Assembly (NCBI GenBank): GCA_051201605.1
Contig: CP179201.1
Location: forward strand, 1,364,001-1,428,000
Source of the DNA: CABZJG01 sp902512685
Lineage (GTDB): Bacteria > Pseudomonadota > Alphaproteobacteria > Rhodobacterales > Rhodobacteraceae
DNA length: 64,000 nucleotides
Direction: 5' to 3'
The notes under the pieces were generated by a model. That model saw only the letters and a list, made by a program, of their open reading frames with translations. It was not told where the DNA came from and searched no databases. This document shows, piece after piece, positions 48,850-57,786 of the stretch (position 1 is its first letter; every line of letters starts with the position of its first letter). Position numbers and translations under genes: made by a program.

Positions 48850-49512
48850 TTAGCCCTTGGATGGGGGCAGAAATACTTTTCCGAATTCCTGCTTGAGGGC
48901 AATATCGACGTCTTGAAGGCTAACCGGCAACCCAAGATCGACCAAACTTGTGACCCCGTGTTGGTCAATGCCGCAGGGCACGATGCCGCTAAAATGCGAC
49001 AGATCCGGCTCAACATTGATCGAAAGTCCGTGAAAAGACACCCATTTTCGCAACCTTATGCCAAGCGCGGCGATTTTATCTTCGGCGCAACTGCCATCAG
49101 GTAGACGCGTCTTTTCAGGCCGCTCAACCCAAACCCCAATACGGCCGTCACGGGTTTCGCCGCGCACATTGAACTGATCCAAGGTGGCGATGATCCAGCG
49201 CTCAAGCTGTTTGACAAAGGCGCGTACATCTTTGCCGCGCCGGTTGAGATCAAGCAGCACATAGGCCACCCGCTGGCCGGGGCCGTGATAGGTATATTGA
49301 CCGCCGCGGCGGGTGGCATAGACCGGAAAGCGGTTGGGCTCGATTAGATCCTCGACGCGGGCGCTGGTGCCGGCGGTATAAAGCGGCGGATGCTCAAGCA
49401 GCCAGATCGCCTCACCTGCGCGTCCCGCAGCAATATCGTTGGCGCGGGCCTCCATCCAGTCGATGGCGTATTGATAGTCTATCAATTGATCCGAGGTGAT
49501 CCATTCAACCAT
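48850..49512 (-). CDS. lipB: Octanoyltransferase
   Basis: Moves octanoyl from acyl carrier protein to lipoyl domains, first step of lipoate attachment. 220 residues. RRGGQYTYHGPGQRVAYVLLDL, the substrate-binding motif; DGRIGVWV; the catalytic lysine in KIAALGIRLRKWVSFHGLSIN and the catalytic cysteine in IVPCGIDQHGVTSL. Both catalytic residues are kept. Start ATG 49512. Single gene between ctaD and a plus-strand gene. Lipoyl synthase is not in the window. Confidence 0.96.
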   Translation of the reverse strand: MVEWITSDQLIDYQYAIDWMEARANDIAAGRAGEAIWLLEHPPLYTAGTSARVEDLIEPNRFPVYATRRGGQYTYHGPGQRVAYVLLDLNRRGKDVRAFVKQLERWIIATLDQFNVRGETRDGRIGVWVERPEKTRLPDGSCAEDKIAALGIRLRKWVSFHGLSINVEPDLSHFSGIVPCGIDQHGVTSLVDLGLPVSLQDVDIALKQEFGKVFLPPSKG

Positions 49513-49728
49513 GCGGCACTCGTGGCTTTCTTAACCTGGCCCACCCAAGAATTTATCTAAACAACGCGGAAACTTGGGACTGCGGCACTGCATCGCATCT
49601 TTATGATAAAAGTTGCGGGTTGCCAATCTATGTTGATCATTTAGTGTGGTGGTGCATTGAAAATTATTACCATTTATCGGGGGGGCAATCATCATGGACG
49701 CTCGAGGCGTAAGAATAAAAGAAAAGTC

Positions 49729-50213
49729 ATGAGTTTACTTTTACAGGCACCAGCGCACATTCAGTTTCACATCCTTCGCGCGGTTTATGCGTTGTTGATC
49801 GGCCCTGTGGCAGTTTTTCGCCCGCGGCGCGACCGGCTGCATCACTGGCTTGGCTACAGTTGGGTCGTGGCTTTGGCGCTGACCGCGCTCAGTTCGTTTT
49901 TATTTTTGGGTTTCGTGTCTGGGGCCCCTCTAATCCGATCCACTTGCTATCAATATTAACGCTTGTCGGGTTGGTGCGGGGACTGCACTTAATTCGTCAG
50001 GGGCGCAGGGTAGAGCATGCGCAGCAAATGCAGTCCTTGTATTTTCTGGCGCTGGGCATTCCGGGTGTTTTCACACTTTTGCCGGGCCGCTTGCTCAGCA
50101 AAGCAATATTTCCCGGTGTTGCTGTTTGGGGCTTTGCAATTGGCGTGGCGCTATTGGCTGGCGGTATTTTTGTCTGGTGCCGTTTTGGGCCTCTGTCGCA
50201 GCACAGATTATAA
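49729..50213 (+). pseudogene. DUF2306 membrane protein, frame broken near a T-rich stretch
   Basis: About 161 residues when the frame is restored; four membrane spans. The first frame reads APAHIQFHILRAVYALLIGPVAVFRPRRDRLHHWLGYSW and ALTALSSFLFLGF; the second continues RVWGPSNPIHLLSILTLVGLVRGL and MQSLYFLALGIPGVFTLLPGR, the DUF2306 core (HRxLG...SxxHLLS...MxxLY...FTxxPGR). One base is missing in TTTTTGGGTTT (about 49902-49913). Function unknown. Both halves are conserved, so the lesion is recent or an assembly error. Confidence 0.75.
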
Positions 50214-50241
50214 AGCGAAACGTCATAGATGCCCGAACGCT

Positions 50242-51987
50242 TTAGCTGAGACCTGCATTTGCCATGCCCTTTAGGATCACCTCTTTGGCAAATTCGGGCA
50301 CTACTTTGCCGTAATCTTCAAGCGTTGTAATGTCAGGGCGCATTTCATGAAACTGGGCGAGTTTTTCTCTCGCTTCGGGCAACCTGTCTAAATTGCCCAG
50401 CACAGCCACCAGAAACCCAATCAGCATATTATTGCCCGGATCTTTGGAAATTGCCCGTTGAATTTGCTCAAGCGCCTCGCCCAGACGCTTGTTCACCATC
50501 AGCAGGCTGACTTCGAATTGTGGCCATTCATCCAGTTCGGAAGGATCCAGAAACTTAACCTTTTCCAGATAGGTGGTGGCGCTTTCAATATCGCCGGTCA
50601 GTGCCGAAATTAAACTTTGACTATTTGCGGTTTGCGCATTGTTTGGGTTCGCCTCTTCGGCAAGCTTGGCGTAATGCGCCGCGTTGGTGGCATCATTGAT
50701 CGACATATAATAGCTACACATGCAATTAAGCGCATCCGAGTTGTTCTTATCGCGGTTTAGAATATCGGTAGAAATTTCAAAAATTTGTTTTGATATTTTA
50801 TCATGATATTGACGGTTTTGGGGGATATAACGCTCACGGATTAAGGTTCTGCATTTCAGCGCATAGGGATCAATAAAGGTCTTATCTATAGCGATGGCTT
50901 GATCGCAAAGCGTGTGTATTTTTTTTGTTTCAGACCTTTTATTATATAAATCTAGAGCCCTTAGGTATGTATCCCAAGCTGATGCGTTGGTGGATGTTTT
51001 GGTCAGAACTTTGGCGCGTTCCTCGCTGCGGATGGTTGGGTTAACCTTGCGCGCTATGGCCAGCGATATTTCATCCTGCACATCAAAAATATCATCCATC
51101 GGCCGGTCCCATCGGTCTGACCAGATTTGTTTGTCCTGCTCTGCATCAATCAAGCTTGCACTGATGCGCACTTTATTGCCGCCCTTTCGAATGCTGCCTT
51201 CCACAAGATAGCGAACATTAAGCTTTTTGGAAATCGCAACAGTGGTCAGAGCAGTAGCTTTAAAGCTAAAGCTTGAGTTTCGCGAAATCACCGGAAAGGT
51301 TTTCCACAACGACAGGTGGCCGATAATATCTTCGGTCACGCCATCGGCAAAATATTCCTGTTCTTCATCGTTGCTCATGTTTTTGAACGGTAAAACCGCG
51401 ATGGCGGGGGGGGTCCCACCATCAGATTTTACGTCGCTTGCTGTTTGTTTTAATTCTCGGACCGCCATGCCCTCAAGTGTCATGTCGAAGGCATGCACTA
51501 TGGTATTTTTGACCTTTTGATCCCCAAGGTCCTTAAATGCCAGATCGACTTTCTGGCTGACAAAGTCATGAATGCTTTTTGAAAGGCACACACCGTCCGG
51601 TTGCGACAGTGCTTCGAGCCGCGCGGCGACATTGACCCCATCGCCATATAGATTGTGACCCTCGACGATGACATCGCCCATATTCAAGCCCACGCGAAAA
51701 TGCATTTTCGCCAAAGGCTCTACCGATGCATTGCGCTCTTTGACCAGCTTTTGAAATTCGGCGGCGCAAATGACCGCCGAAACAGCGCTGGGAAATTCAG
51801 CGAGTACAGAATCCCCTGCTGTATTGAAAATACGGCCGCTATGCTCTTCGAATAGATTGTCCAAAATGGATTTGCAGGCGCGAAAGCTCTGCAGTGTCTG
51901 ATCTTCATCCCGTTCCATGAGTTTGCTGAAACTCACCACGTCGGTGACAAAAATAACGGCGATTTTACGGATGATTTTATCAGACAT
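50242..51987 (-). CDS. Class III adenylate/guanylate cyclase with TolB-like and TPR domains
   Basis: 581 residues. N-terminal cyclase domain (about 1-170): metal Asp in VTDVVSFSKLMERDED, GDSVLAEFPSAVSAV, GLNMGDVIVEG and LYGDGVNVAARLEAL (transition-state Asn and Arg). Then a TolB-like module (about 200-310: PPAIAVLPFKNMSNDEEQEYFADGVTEDIIG, RYLVEGSIRKGGNKVRISASLID) and C-terminal TPR helices (about 340-560). No transmembrane segment, so probably cytoplasmic. This layout is common in rhizobia and roseobacters; signal sensed is unknown. A C8 run inside the coding strand (near 51415) is in frame. Confidence 0.88.
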   Translation of the reverse strand: MSDKIIRKIAVIFVTDVVSFSKLMERDEDQTLQSFRACKSILDNLFEEHSGRIFNTAGDSVLAEFPSAVSAVICAAEFQKLVKERNASVEPLAKMHFRVGLNMGDVIVEGHNLYGDGVNVAARLEALSQPDGVCLSKSIHDFVSQKVDLAFKDLGDQKVKNTIVHAFDMTLEGMAVRELKQTASDVKSDGGTPPAIAVLPFKNMSNDEEQEYFADGVTEDIIGHLSLWKTFPVISRNSSFSFKATALTTVAISKKLNVRYLVEGSIRKGGNKVRISASLIDAEQDKQIWSDRWDRPMDDIFDVQDEISLAIARKVNPTIRSEERAKVLTKTSTNASAWDTYLRALDLYNKRSETKKIHTLCDQAIAIDKTFIDPYALKCRTLIRERYIPQNRQYHDKISKQIFEISTDILNRDKNNSDALNCMCSYYMSINDATNAAHYAKLAEEANPNNAQTANSQSLISALTGDIESATTYLEKVKFLDPSELDEWPQFEVSLLMVNKRLGEALEQIQRAISKDPGNNMLIGFLVAVLGNLDRLPEAREKLAQFHEMRPDITTLEDYGKVVPEFAKEVILKGMANAGLS

Positions 51988-52291
51988 GGTCACGCTCTGT
52001 TAAATGGAATTGTAAAGGTTTCGGTATACTGCTTTGGGAACAATATATTGTTAGAATTATAATTTAAACCATTATAAAATAATCCCCTTGCTCGGCTATT
52101 TTACACATTAAATTAATAAGCGAATTTTTGGAAAGCAAAGATGCGGGGGTATTTTAAACATAAGGGTCTGGGCAGCACAGCAAAATTTTGATCCGCGCCC
52201 TTGCCGGAATAGCGGACCTCTGCCTCTTTAAACTTTTTCGCCAATCAGCCGTAAATTAGATAGACACATACCTGATGAGCGAGGTGTCTAG
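51988..52291. other. Intergenic region upstream of the cyclase
   Basis: About 300 bp, very A/T-rich between 52020 and 52150, then mixed. It should hold divergent promoters for the cyclase and the small plus-strand gene; I could not place them with confidence. No RNA gene is seen. Confidence 0.4.
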
Positions 52292-52507
52292 ATGCAAATA
52301 CCAACTCATACCCTTGCGCTGCAATCTGTGGTTTCTAGCTTTGCGGTTGGCACTAAATCAGCGGCAAAAACAGATAAATCAGGTCAGCAGCGCCGGAATA
52401 AAAAATACAAAGAAAATGTCACCGTTTCGATCAGCGCCAAACCGGACAAGCCAGAGTCAAAGCACTTTGACTTTGAGGCCTATAGGTCGATAAACGGGAA
52501 ATCTTAA
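52292..52507 (+). CDS. Small basic hypothetical protein
   Basis: 71 residues, Lys/Ser-rich, with a hydrophobic start and polar middle (KTDKSGQQRRNKKYKENVTV). GAGGTG lies 5 nt before ATG 52292, which is the main support. No family recognised. Its stop overlaps the hairpin shared with the convergent zinc-ribbon gene, consistent with a real gene end. Confidence 0.45.
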   Translation: MQIPTHTLALQSVVSSFAVGTKSAAKTDKSGQQRRNKKYKENVTVSISAKPDKPESKHFDFEAYRSINGKS

Positions 52508-52521
52508 GTCTAAACAGACTT
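52506..52521. terminator. Small hairpin between convergent genes
   Basis: AAGTCT-AAAC-AGACTT, perfect 6-bp stem lying over both stop codons of the convergent small genes. No T-tract follows, so termination is only possible. Confidence 0.35.
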
Positions 52522-52830
52522 GGCATAGACCGTTTCAAGCGCAAACTCGATGTTTTCATCGCGGCTTTCAAGTATCGCGATCTCATCACTATATTTTTTT
52601 GCAGAGATGATTTTGTTGTTAAGTTTATTTTCCAGATTTTTATACTGCCGTTCCCGCAGAAGTTGGTGCAAATCGAAAAGTCTTGAATACCGGGTTTCAC
52701 GATGCTTTTTAAGCACCAAAGACGGTTCAATCCAACCAAAGTTGCAATAGGGGCAAATCTGTTTTGCCCCTGCAAAATTTACGCGTTTCGCAGGTTTGTT
52801 TACTTTTGTGCAAGATGGACATTTAATCAT
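52510..52830 (-). CDS. Small zinc-ribbon protein of unknown function
   Basis: 106 residues. The first 35 form a zinc ribbon with two CxxC knuckles (IKCPSC and ICPYC, 20 or so residues apart); the rest is helical and charged (LFDLHQLLRERQYKNLENKLNNK, then EIAILESRDENIEFALETVY), perhaps a coiled coil. No family recognised. May bind nucleic acid or a protein partner. Convergent with the 71-residue gene. Start ATG 52830 gives the ribbon directly at the N-terminus. Confidence 0.6.
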   Translation of the reverse strand: MIKCPSCTKVNKPAKRVNFAGAKQICPYCNFGWIEPSLVLKKHRETRYSRLFDLHQLLRERQYKNLENKLNNKIISAKKYSDEIAILESRDENIEFALETVYAKSV

Positions 52831-52890
52831 TTTTAATGCTTTTATATCCAGTGATTACCAACCATTACGGGGGTTAAGACATATGGTTTT

Positions 52891-53277
52891 TTACTTTGTT
52901 TCCGGGTCCTTTTTTGCAGCTTGAAAGAATAGGTACATCAGGCCAAGAAACACGATCATCATAACTGCCAAACTGGCATCTGCCGGTATGGCGCCGACCG
53001 CGGCATGATATATCGGCATGACCGCAAGAATGGCCTGCACCAAAAGCGCCGTAGAGGTCGCATCTTTTAAGCCTTCTTCAGATAGCCATCTGGGCAACAT
53101 CCAAAACAAGAGGCTGACACAGAGCAAAGCCGCGCCGTGATGCTCGGCCATGGTAACAATACCAATAGAATGATCCCAGCCATTCATGTTTGAAATCATT
53201 GGTCCGCCAAAGAGCATCATGAGTGCCATCACCGCGTGAAGCACGGCAAATATTTTATAAAGTGTGGCCAAGTTCAT
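52891..53277 (-). CDS. Small four-helix membrane protein, unknown
   Basis: 128 residues with four hydrophobic segments (YKIFAVLHAVMALMMLFGG, GAALLCVSLLFWMLP, ATSTALLVQAILAVMPIYHA, ASLAVMMIVFLGLMYLFF) and a charged C-terminus (AAKKDPETK). No catalytic motif; the closest impression is DUF4345-like small integral proteins. Starts at ATG 53277; an A/T-rich region lies upstream. Function not inferable. Confidence 0.6.
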   Translation of the reverse strand: MNLATLYKIFAVLHAVMALMMLFGGPMISNMNGWDHSIGIVTMAEHHGAALLCVSLLFWMLPRWLSEEGLKDATSTALLVQAILAVMPIYHAAVGAIPADASLAVMMIVFLGLMYLFFQAAKKDPETK

Positions 53278-53647
53278 ATTGTATTTCCCTCACCAAATTC
53301 CGTTTAGCACTAGTAATTACTAAAATTATCAACAAGGCAAAGGATTTTAAAAACATTGGATGAAAAACTATAAAAATGATAGATATTTCTATATGGTTGA
53401 TTAGATTTTAGAAGTTTTCAAAATTTTAAATATAAAAACTTAATAATAAAGTTTATTATAAAATGTTACTTTTAAAACTGTTATCACAAATGCAAATTTT
53501 GAGATGATCAAATATTCTGCTAATTTTGAAACCTTAGCATTTAAAGTGGTTATCCTCTTCCAGTCGCTACGCAAAAAAATTTACACTCACAGTATTTTTT
53601 CGATAACCTAGGCGAGCAATACGTTTAGCCTACGGAGAGACCGCATT
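53278..53647. other. AT-rich divergent intergenic region
   Basis: About 370 bp of strongly A/T-rich DNA between the small membrane protein and the acyl-CoA ligase. It must hold both promoters. No gene, repeat or riboswitch recognised; GGAGAG precedes the ligase ATG. Confidence 0.45.
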
Positions 53648-55219
53648 ATGGAAATCGCACTAAGCCCAATGGAATTTGCACGCCGAGCGCGAAGGCTTTA
53701 CCCCGATTGTGAAGCGGTGGTGGACGGAGCGCAGCGCTTTACCTATGCACAATTTCTTGAGCGCTGTGATCGCTGGTCTTCTGCGCTTCAATCGCTTGAT
53801 GTGGGGCAGGGCGACCGGGTGGCTTATATTGCTCCCAACACACATGCCCATCTTGAAGGGTATTATGCGGTTCCGCAAATTGGCGCGGTGATGGTGCCGA
53901 TCAATTTCCGGCTGATCCCGCAGGACTTTGAATATATTATCAACCACAGTGGCGCAAAAGTGGTCTGCGTTCATTCTGATCTGATCGAGGCGGTGAACAG
54001 CATTCGCGATCAATTGGTGAGTGTCGAGCACTTTGTTGCGCTCGAAGCCACCACCGAGGGCTGGATCAATTACGAAGAGACACTCGCTGCACAGTCGCCC
54101 AAATTTTCTGCCGTGACCATCAAAGAGACTGATTTGATCACGATCAACTATACCAGCGGCACAACGGCGCGTCCCAAAGGCGTGATGGTTACCCATAGAA
54201 ATGCCTATCTTAATGTGATGGGAACCTTGGCACATCACAATTTGCAGCCCGGCGATCGCTATCTTTGGACCTTGCCAATGTTTCATGCAAACGGGTGGAC
54301 GTTTACATGGATCAATACAGCGCGCGGGATGGCGCATGTCTGTCTTAGGAAAGTAGAGCCACAAGGTATTTTTGAGCTTATCGAAAAAGAAAAGATCACC
54401 ATGTTTTGTGCCGCGCCAACGGTTTTGATCGGGCTGACCAGTGCCCCGGTTGAGCAGCGCGCAAAAACATCATGGCAGATTAATGTATTTACCGCTGGTG
54501 CGCCTCCGGCCGCCGCCACTATTCAGATCGTCGAGGGTGAATTGGGCTGGTCGCTTACGCATGTGTTTGGATTGACGGAAACATCACCCTTTATCGCCAT
54601 TTGCGAACCACGCCCCGAACACCGCGATTTATCTGCCGCTGAAAGCGCAGCGCTTAAAGCCTGTCAGGGGGTCGAACTTGTCTCGTCGGGCGAATTGCGG
54701 GTGGTCGACGAAGGCGGCCATGAGGTGGCGCATGATGGTGCAACGCTGGGGGAAATTACCGTGCGCGGAAATGTGGTGATGAAAGGCTATTATAATGATG
54801 CAGAAGCAACCGCTGCCGCTATTAAAAACGGATGGTTTCATTCCGGCGATGCGGCCGTGGTGCACCCCAATGGCTATGTGGAAATTCGGGACCGGTTCAA
54901 AGATGTGATCATCAGCGGCGGCGAAAATGTCTCGTCAATTGAAGTCGAGGGATGCTTGCTGACGCATACAGCCGTTCAAGAGGTTGCGGTTGTTGGGATG
55001 CCGCATGAAAAATGGGGCGAGTCCCCGCATGCTTTTGTGGTCATGCAGGCTGGATTAGAGGTTAGTGAAGATGAGCTTAAAAGCCATGTTCGCGAAAACT
55101 TGGCACATTTTAAAACGCCTCAATGGGTAAGCTTTGTCGAAGAATTGCCAAAAACGGCAACTGGAAAGGTGCAAAAATTTATGCTGCGCGATGGTCAAAG
55201 TGGAATTTCACGTCAATAA
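53648..55219 (+). CDS. AMP-dependent acyl-CoA ligase
   Basis: 523 residues, ANL superfamily. P-loop INYTSGTTARPKGVM, adenine motif VFGLTETSP, hinge RDRFKDVIISGGENVSSIEVE and the C-terminal catalytic lysine in PKTATGKVQKFML. The N-terminal FARRARRLYPDCEAVVDG and the medium-chain-like binding pocket resemble ligases for short or medium acids; the DmdB methylmercaptopropionate-CoA ligases of roseobacters belong to the same group, but eye comparison cannot separate them from general fatty acyl-CoA synthetases. No other dmd gene is adjacent. Cytoplasmic. Confidence 0.88.
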   Translation: MEIALSPMEFARRARRLYPDCEAVVDGAQRFTYAQFLERCDRWSSALQSLDVGQGDRVAYIAPNTHAHLEGYYAVPQIGAVMVPINFRLIPQDFEYIINHSGAKVVCVHSDLIEAVNSIRDQLVSVEHFVALEATTEGWINYEETLAAQSPKFSAVTIKETDLITINYTSGTTARPKGVMVTHRNAYLNVMGTLAHHNLQPGDRYLWTLPMFHANGWTFTWINTARGMAHVCLRKVEPQGIFELIEKEKITMFCAAPTVLIGLTSAPVEQRAKTSWQINVFTAGAPPAAATIQIVEGELGWSLTHVFGLTETSPFIAICEPRPEHRDLSAAESAALKACQGVELVSSGELRVVDEGGHEVAHDGATLGEITVRGNVVMKGYYNDAEATAAAIKNGWFHSGDAAVVHPNGYVEIRDRFKDVIISGGENVSSIEVEGCLLTHTAVQEVAVVGMPHEKWGESPHAFVVMQAGLEVSEDELKSHVRENLAHFKTPQWVSFVEELPKTATGKVQKFMLRDGQSGISRQ

Positions 55220-55315
55220 ATAACGGAGTCGAGCAATAAAAATAATGGGCTCTAGATGTTGATAAACTGCCCGGCTGAAAACTAATAATTTCTTTATCGG
55301 CAGAATTTAGTTTCA

Positions 55316-55936
55316 TTATCCCGTCACGGATATCAAAAGTTTAAAACCATAAAGACAGAACCCGACACCAACCACAGCATTAACTGGGCGGTAAAGCGAC
55401 AGGTATATCCGTGCCGCTGGTTTTGAAGAAAAGAAAATCGCAAAGAGTGCGTGGCCGGAAAATGATGCCAGTGAAGACAGGAGGGTAAATCCTAAAATAT
55501 TTGATAAGCCCATGGTGATTATGGGAAAAAGTGATATCACAGCAAGCCATGTGGTCAGAACTTTCGGGTTGGTCATCATCACCACAAAGGCCTGCCAAAA
55601 ACTAGAGGCAAATGACTGGTCTGTGATGCTCACCAGATCACTATGTGGATTGAGCGCCTTTCGCAGATATCGAACCGAAAAATATAGCAATAAGACCCCC
55701 CCAAGCACAATCAGGCTTTGATTGGCCAATGGGTATTTTTCAAAAAAGGCCGCAGCGCCAAACAGCGCAGCGCTTGCCCAAAGAAAAATGCCCAGCCCAC
55801 AAGCAAGCGCGCAGGCAAGACCGGCACGATGCCCAGAGCCAGTTGCAGTTGCAATGGTATTTAAAACATTCGGGCCGGGCACAAAGACATTGAGCAAAAA
55901 AAAGCCTAAAGCCGGCAGCAGGTCAAAGAAGGGCAT
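55316..55936 (-). CDS. LysE/RhtB-family exporter
   Basis: 206 residues, about six membrane spans: VFVPGPNVLNTIATATGSGHRAGLACALACGLGIFLW at the start (family PGPN motif), MMTNPKVLTTWLAVISLFP in the middle. LysE/RhtB proteins export amino acids such as lysine, homoserine or threonine. Substrate unknown. Lies 65 nt after the EamA permease stop on the same strand, so it may close the long minus-strand operon. Confidence 0.88.
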   Translation of the reverse strand: MPFFDLLPALGFFLLNVFVPGPNVLNTIATATGSGHRAGLACALACGLGIFLWASAALFGAAAFFEKYPLANQSLIVLGGVLLLYFSVRYLRKALNPHSDLVSITDQSFASSFWQAFVVMMTNPKVLTTWLAVISLFPIITMGLSNILGFTLLSSLASFSGHALFAIFFSSKPAARIYLSLYRPVNAVVGVGFCLYGFKLLISVTG

Positions 55937-56001
55937 AAGAAATTAAACCTGTACGCTCAGGCAAAGCCGGATAGGTATCTGACCCCATGGCAAAGATCGG
56001 T

Positions 56002-56898
56002 TCATATGGTCTGGTCCCTGATTTGTGCCCGCTTCCAGATAATTAACCCCGAAATCACCACAATGAAAGCCCCCATGAAAGTCCAGCGATCCGGAATATC
56101 AGCGAATATCAAATAACTTTCAATGGTGAGAAAAATCATAAAACTATAGGTATAGGGCATCAATGTATTGGCTGGGGCAAAGCTATGCGCCCGAGTAAGC
56201 AATTCATGCCCTGCCCAGCCCCAGGCGCCAAGGGTGATCAACAAGAACCACTCAAATAAGCTGCTTGGTGCTGCCCATGTCCAAACCGCCAGAGGTAATA
56301 GCGTAATTGTGCCCAAGGCACCCATATAAAACTGCATAGTTTCAGTCGCGACAATGCCAGATAATTTGCGCGTCAGGATGGAATAAAGCGCCAACCCCAC
56401 TGCATTGTAGCATGTCAACAGCGCCGACCAATGAAAGCTTTCTCCAAAGGGGCGGATAACAATTAAAACGCCGCAGAAACCCAGCATAATCGCGAACCAC
56501 CGCCACGGCCCAACCCGTTCGCCAAGCATTGGCCAGGACAGCAGACACACAACAAGAGGCGCCGAAAACATAATTGCGGATACCACCGTCAGCGATAAAT
56601 AGCGCAGCACAATAAAGTTAAAGGTTGTGGCGCTGACCAGCAAAAAGGCCCGAAACAGCACCAGCCCCAAATGGTCCGTTGCAAAACGTTCGCGTCCAAG
56701 GCCGCCCCGCGCAATAGAATAAAAGCTGAGCACAAAATGCGTGGCATAGCGCATAAACGCCAGTTGAAACGAAGTAAGGCCTGCAAAAAGCAACCATTTC
56801 ACCGAAGTATCAACAACTGAAAACATAAAATACGCCCAAAGCATCATAGCGATCCCCAAGCCGGGGTTTTCGGTGATCTCTTGTGCTTTAAGCGCCAT
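56002..56898 (-). CDS. EamA/DMT-family permease
   Basis: 298 residues, ten hydrophobic segments in two EamA repeats (MMLWAYFMFSVVDTSVKWLL; LSLTVVSAIMFSAPLVVCLLSWPMLGERV). Its ATG directly follows the TAA of the upstream dehydrogenase (TAAATG), so the two are co-translated. In this setting it might export a product or by-product of the catabolic operon; that is inference. Substrate unknown. Confidence 0.85.
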   Translation of the reverse strand: MALKAQEITENPGLGIAMMLWAYFMFSVVDTSVKWLLFAGLTSFQLAFMRYATHFVLSFYSIARGGLGRERFATDHLGLVLFRAFLLVSATTFNFIVLRYLSLTVVSAIMFSAPLVVCLLSWPMLGERVGPWRWFAIMLGFCGVLIVIRPFGESFHWSALLTCYNAVGLALYSILTRKLSGIVATETMQFYMGALGTITLLPLAVWTWAAPSSLFEWFLLITLGAWGWAGHELLTRAHSFAPANTLMPYTYSFMIFLTIESYLIFADIPDRWTFMGAFIVVISGLIIWKRAQIRDQTI

Positions 56899-57786
56899 TT
56901 AGCGCTCGGCCGCGGTTGTAAAAAAATCAACCATTTGGCTAATCATGTCTTCGCCTTTGCCGGCCTCTATTGCCGATTGCAAAGCCACCAGCGCGCCTTG
57001 CGACATATGGCTAGGCGCGCCGGCGCTCGCGGCCATTTGGCTGTAATATCCTACATCCTTGGCAGCATTTTTGATCGTAAAGGCCAATTGGTTTGGATTG
57101 CCATCCACAGCATAGGCTTTGACAAAATCCATCATCCCACTGTGAAGCGGACCGGCGGCCATGACCGCGTGCAATTTATCGCGATCTATATTTGTTCTAT
57201 CAGCAATTGCAAAAGCTTCCGCCATGGCGTTTGCGACTGTCATGCCAAAAAAATTGTTGATCAGTTTGATCGTATGGCCTGACCCCAAATCCCCCAGATG
57301 AAATACATTTTCCCCCAAGTCCTGTAACACTGGCTTGGCTGCAGCAAATGCATTTTTCTCACCCGAGGCCATAATATTCAGCGCACCATCGCGCGCATGG
57401 GCGGGCGTCCGGCCCAAAGGCGCATCTAGATACTGGGCCCCTGTCGCGGCAACCTCGACACCCAAGGCGCGGGTGCTGGCCGGCAGAGATGTTCCAAAAT
57501 CAATCACAATTTTTCCCGCGCTTAAACCGGAAATAACGCCTTCTGGGCCACGCATGCGCGCCTCCACGCTCGCGGTGGTATCCATGCACAGCATGATAAT
57601 ATCACTTGCGGCTGCAACTTGACGGGCCGTGTCTACCTCACACGCACCGCGCGCCACTGCGGCGTCTATATTGGTTCGCGATATATTTGCGCATATGCTC
57701 ATAGAATAACCAAGGTCCTGCAGTCTGCTGACCATTGCGGCTCCCATCAACCCAAGCCCAATAAATCCAATGTTAGGTTTTGACAT
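56899..57786 (-). CDS. 3-hydroxyisobutyrate / tartronate-semialdehyde reductase family dehydrogenase
   Basis: 295 residues, beta-hydroxyacid dehydrogenase. NAD(P) motif IGFIGLGLMGAAMVSRLQ, substrate-binding DAPLGRTPAHARDGALNIMASG and the catalytic-lysine motif GSGHTIKLINNFFGMTVANAMAEA. Family members reduce or oxidise 3-hydroxyacids, including tartronate semialdehyde to glycerate, a step that follows GarD-type sugar-acid cleavage. Start at 57786 gives the Rossmann strand; an upstream ATG exists. Overlaps the PhyH gene by 14 nt. Confidence 0.85.
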   Translation of the reverse strand: MSKPNIGFIGLGLMGAAMVSRLQDLGYSMSICANISRTNIDAAVARGACEVDTARQVAAASDIIMLCMDTTASVEARMRGPEGVISGLSAGKIVIDFGTSLPASTRALGVEVAATGAQYLDAPLGRTPAHARDGALNIMASGEKNAFAAAKPVLQDLGENVFHLGDLGSGHTIKLINNFFGMTVANAMAEAFAIADRTNIDRDKLHAVMAAGPLHSGMMDFVKAYAVDGNPNQLAFTIKNAAKDVGYYSQMAASAGAPSHMSQGALVALQSAIEAGKGEDMISQMVDFFTTAAER

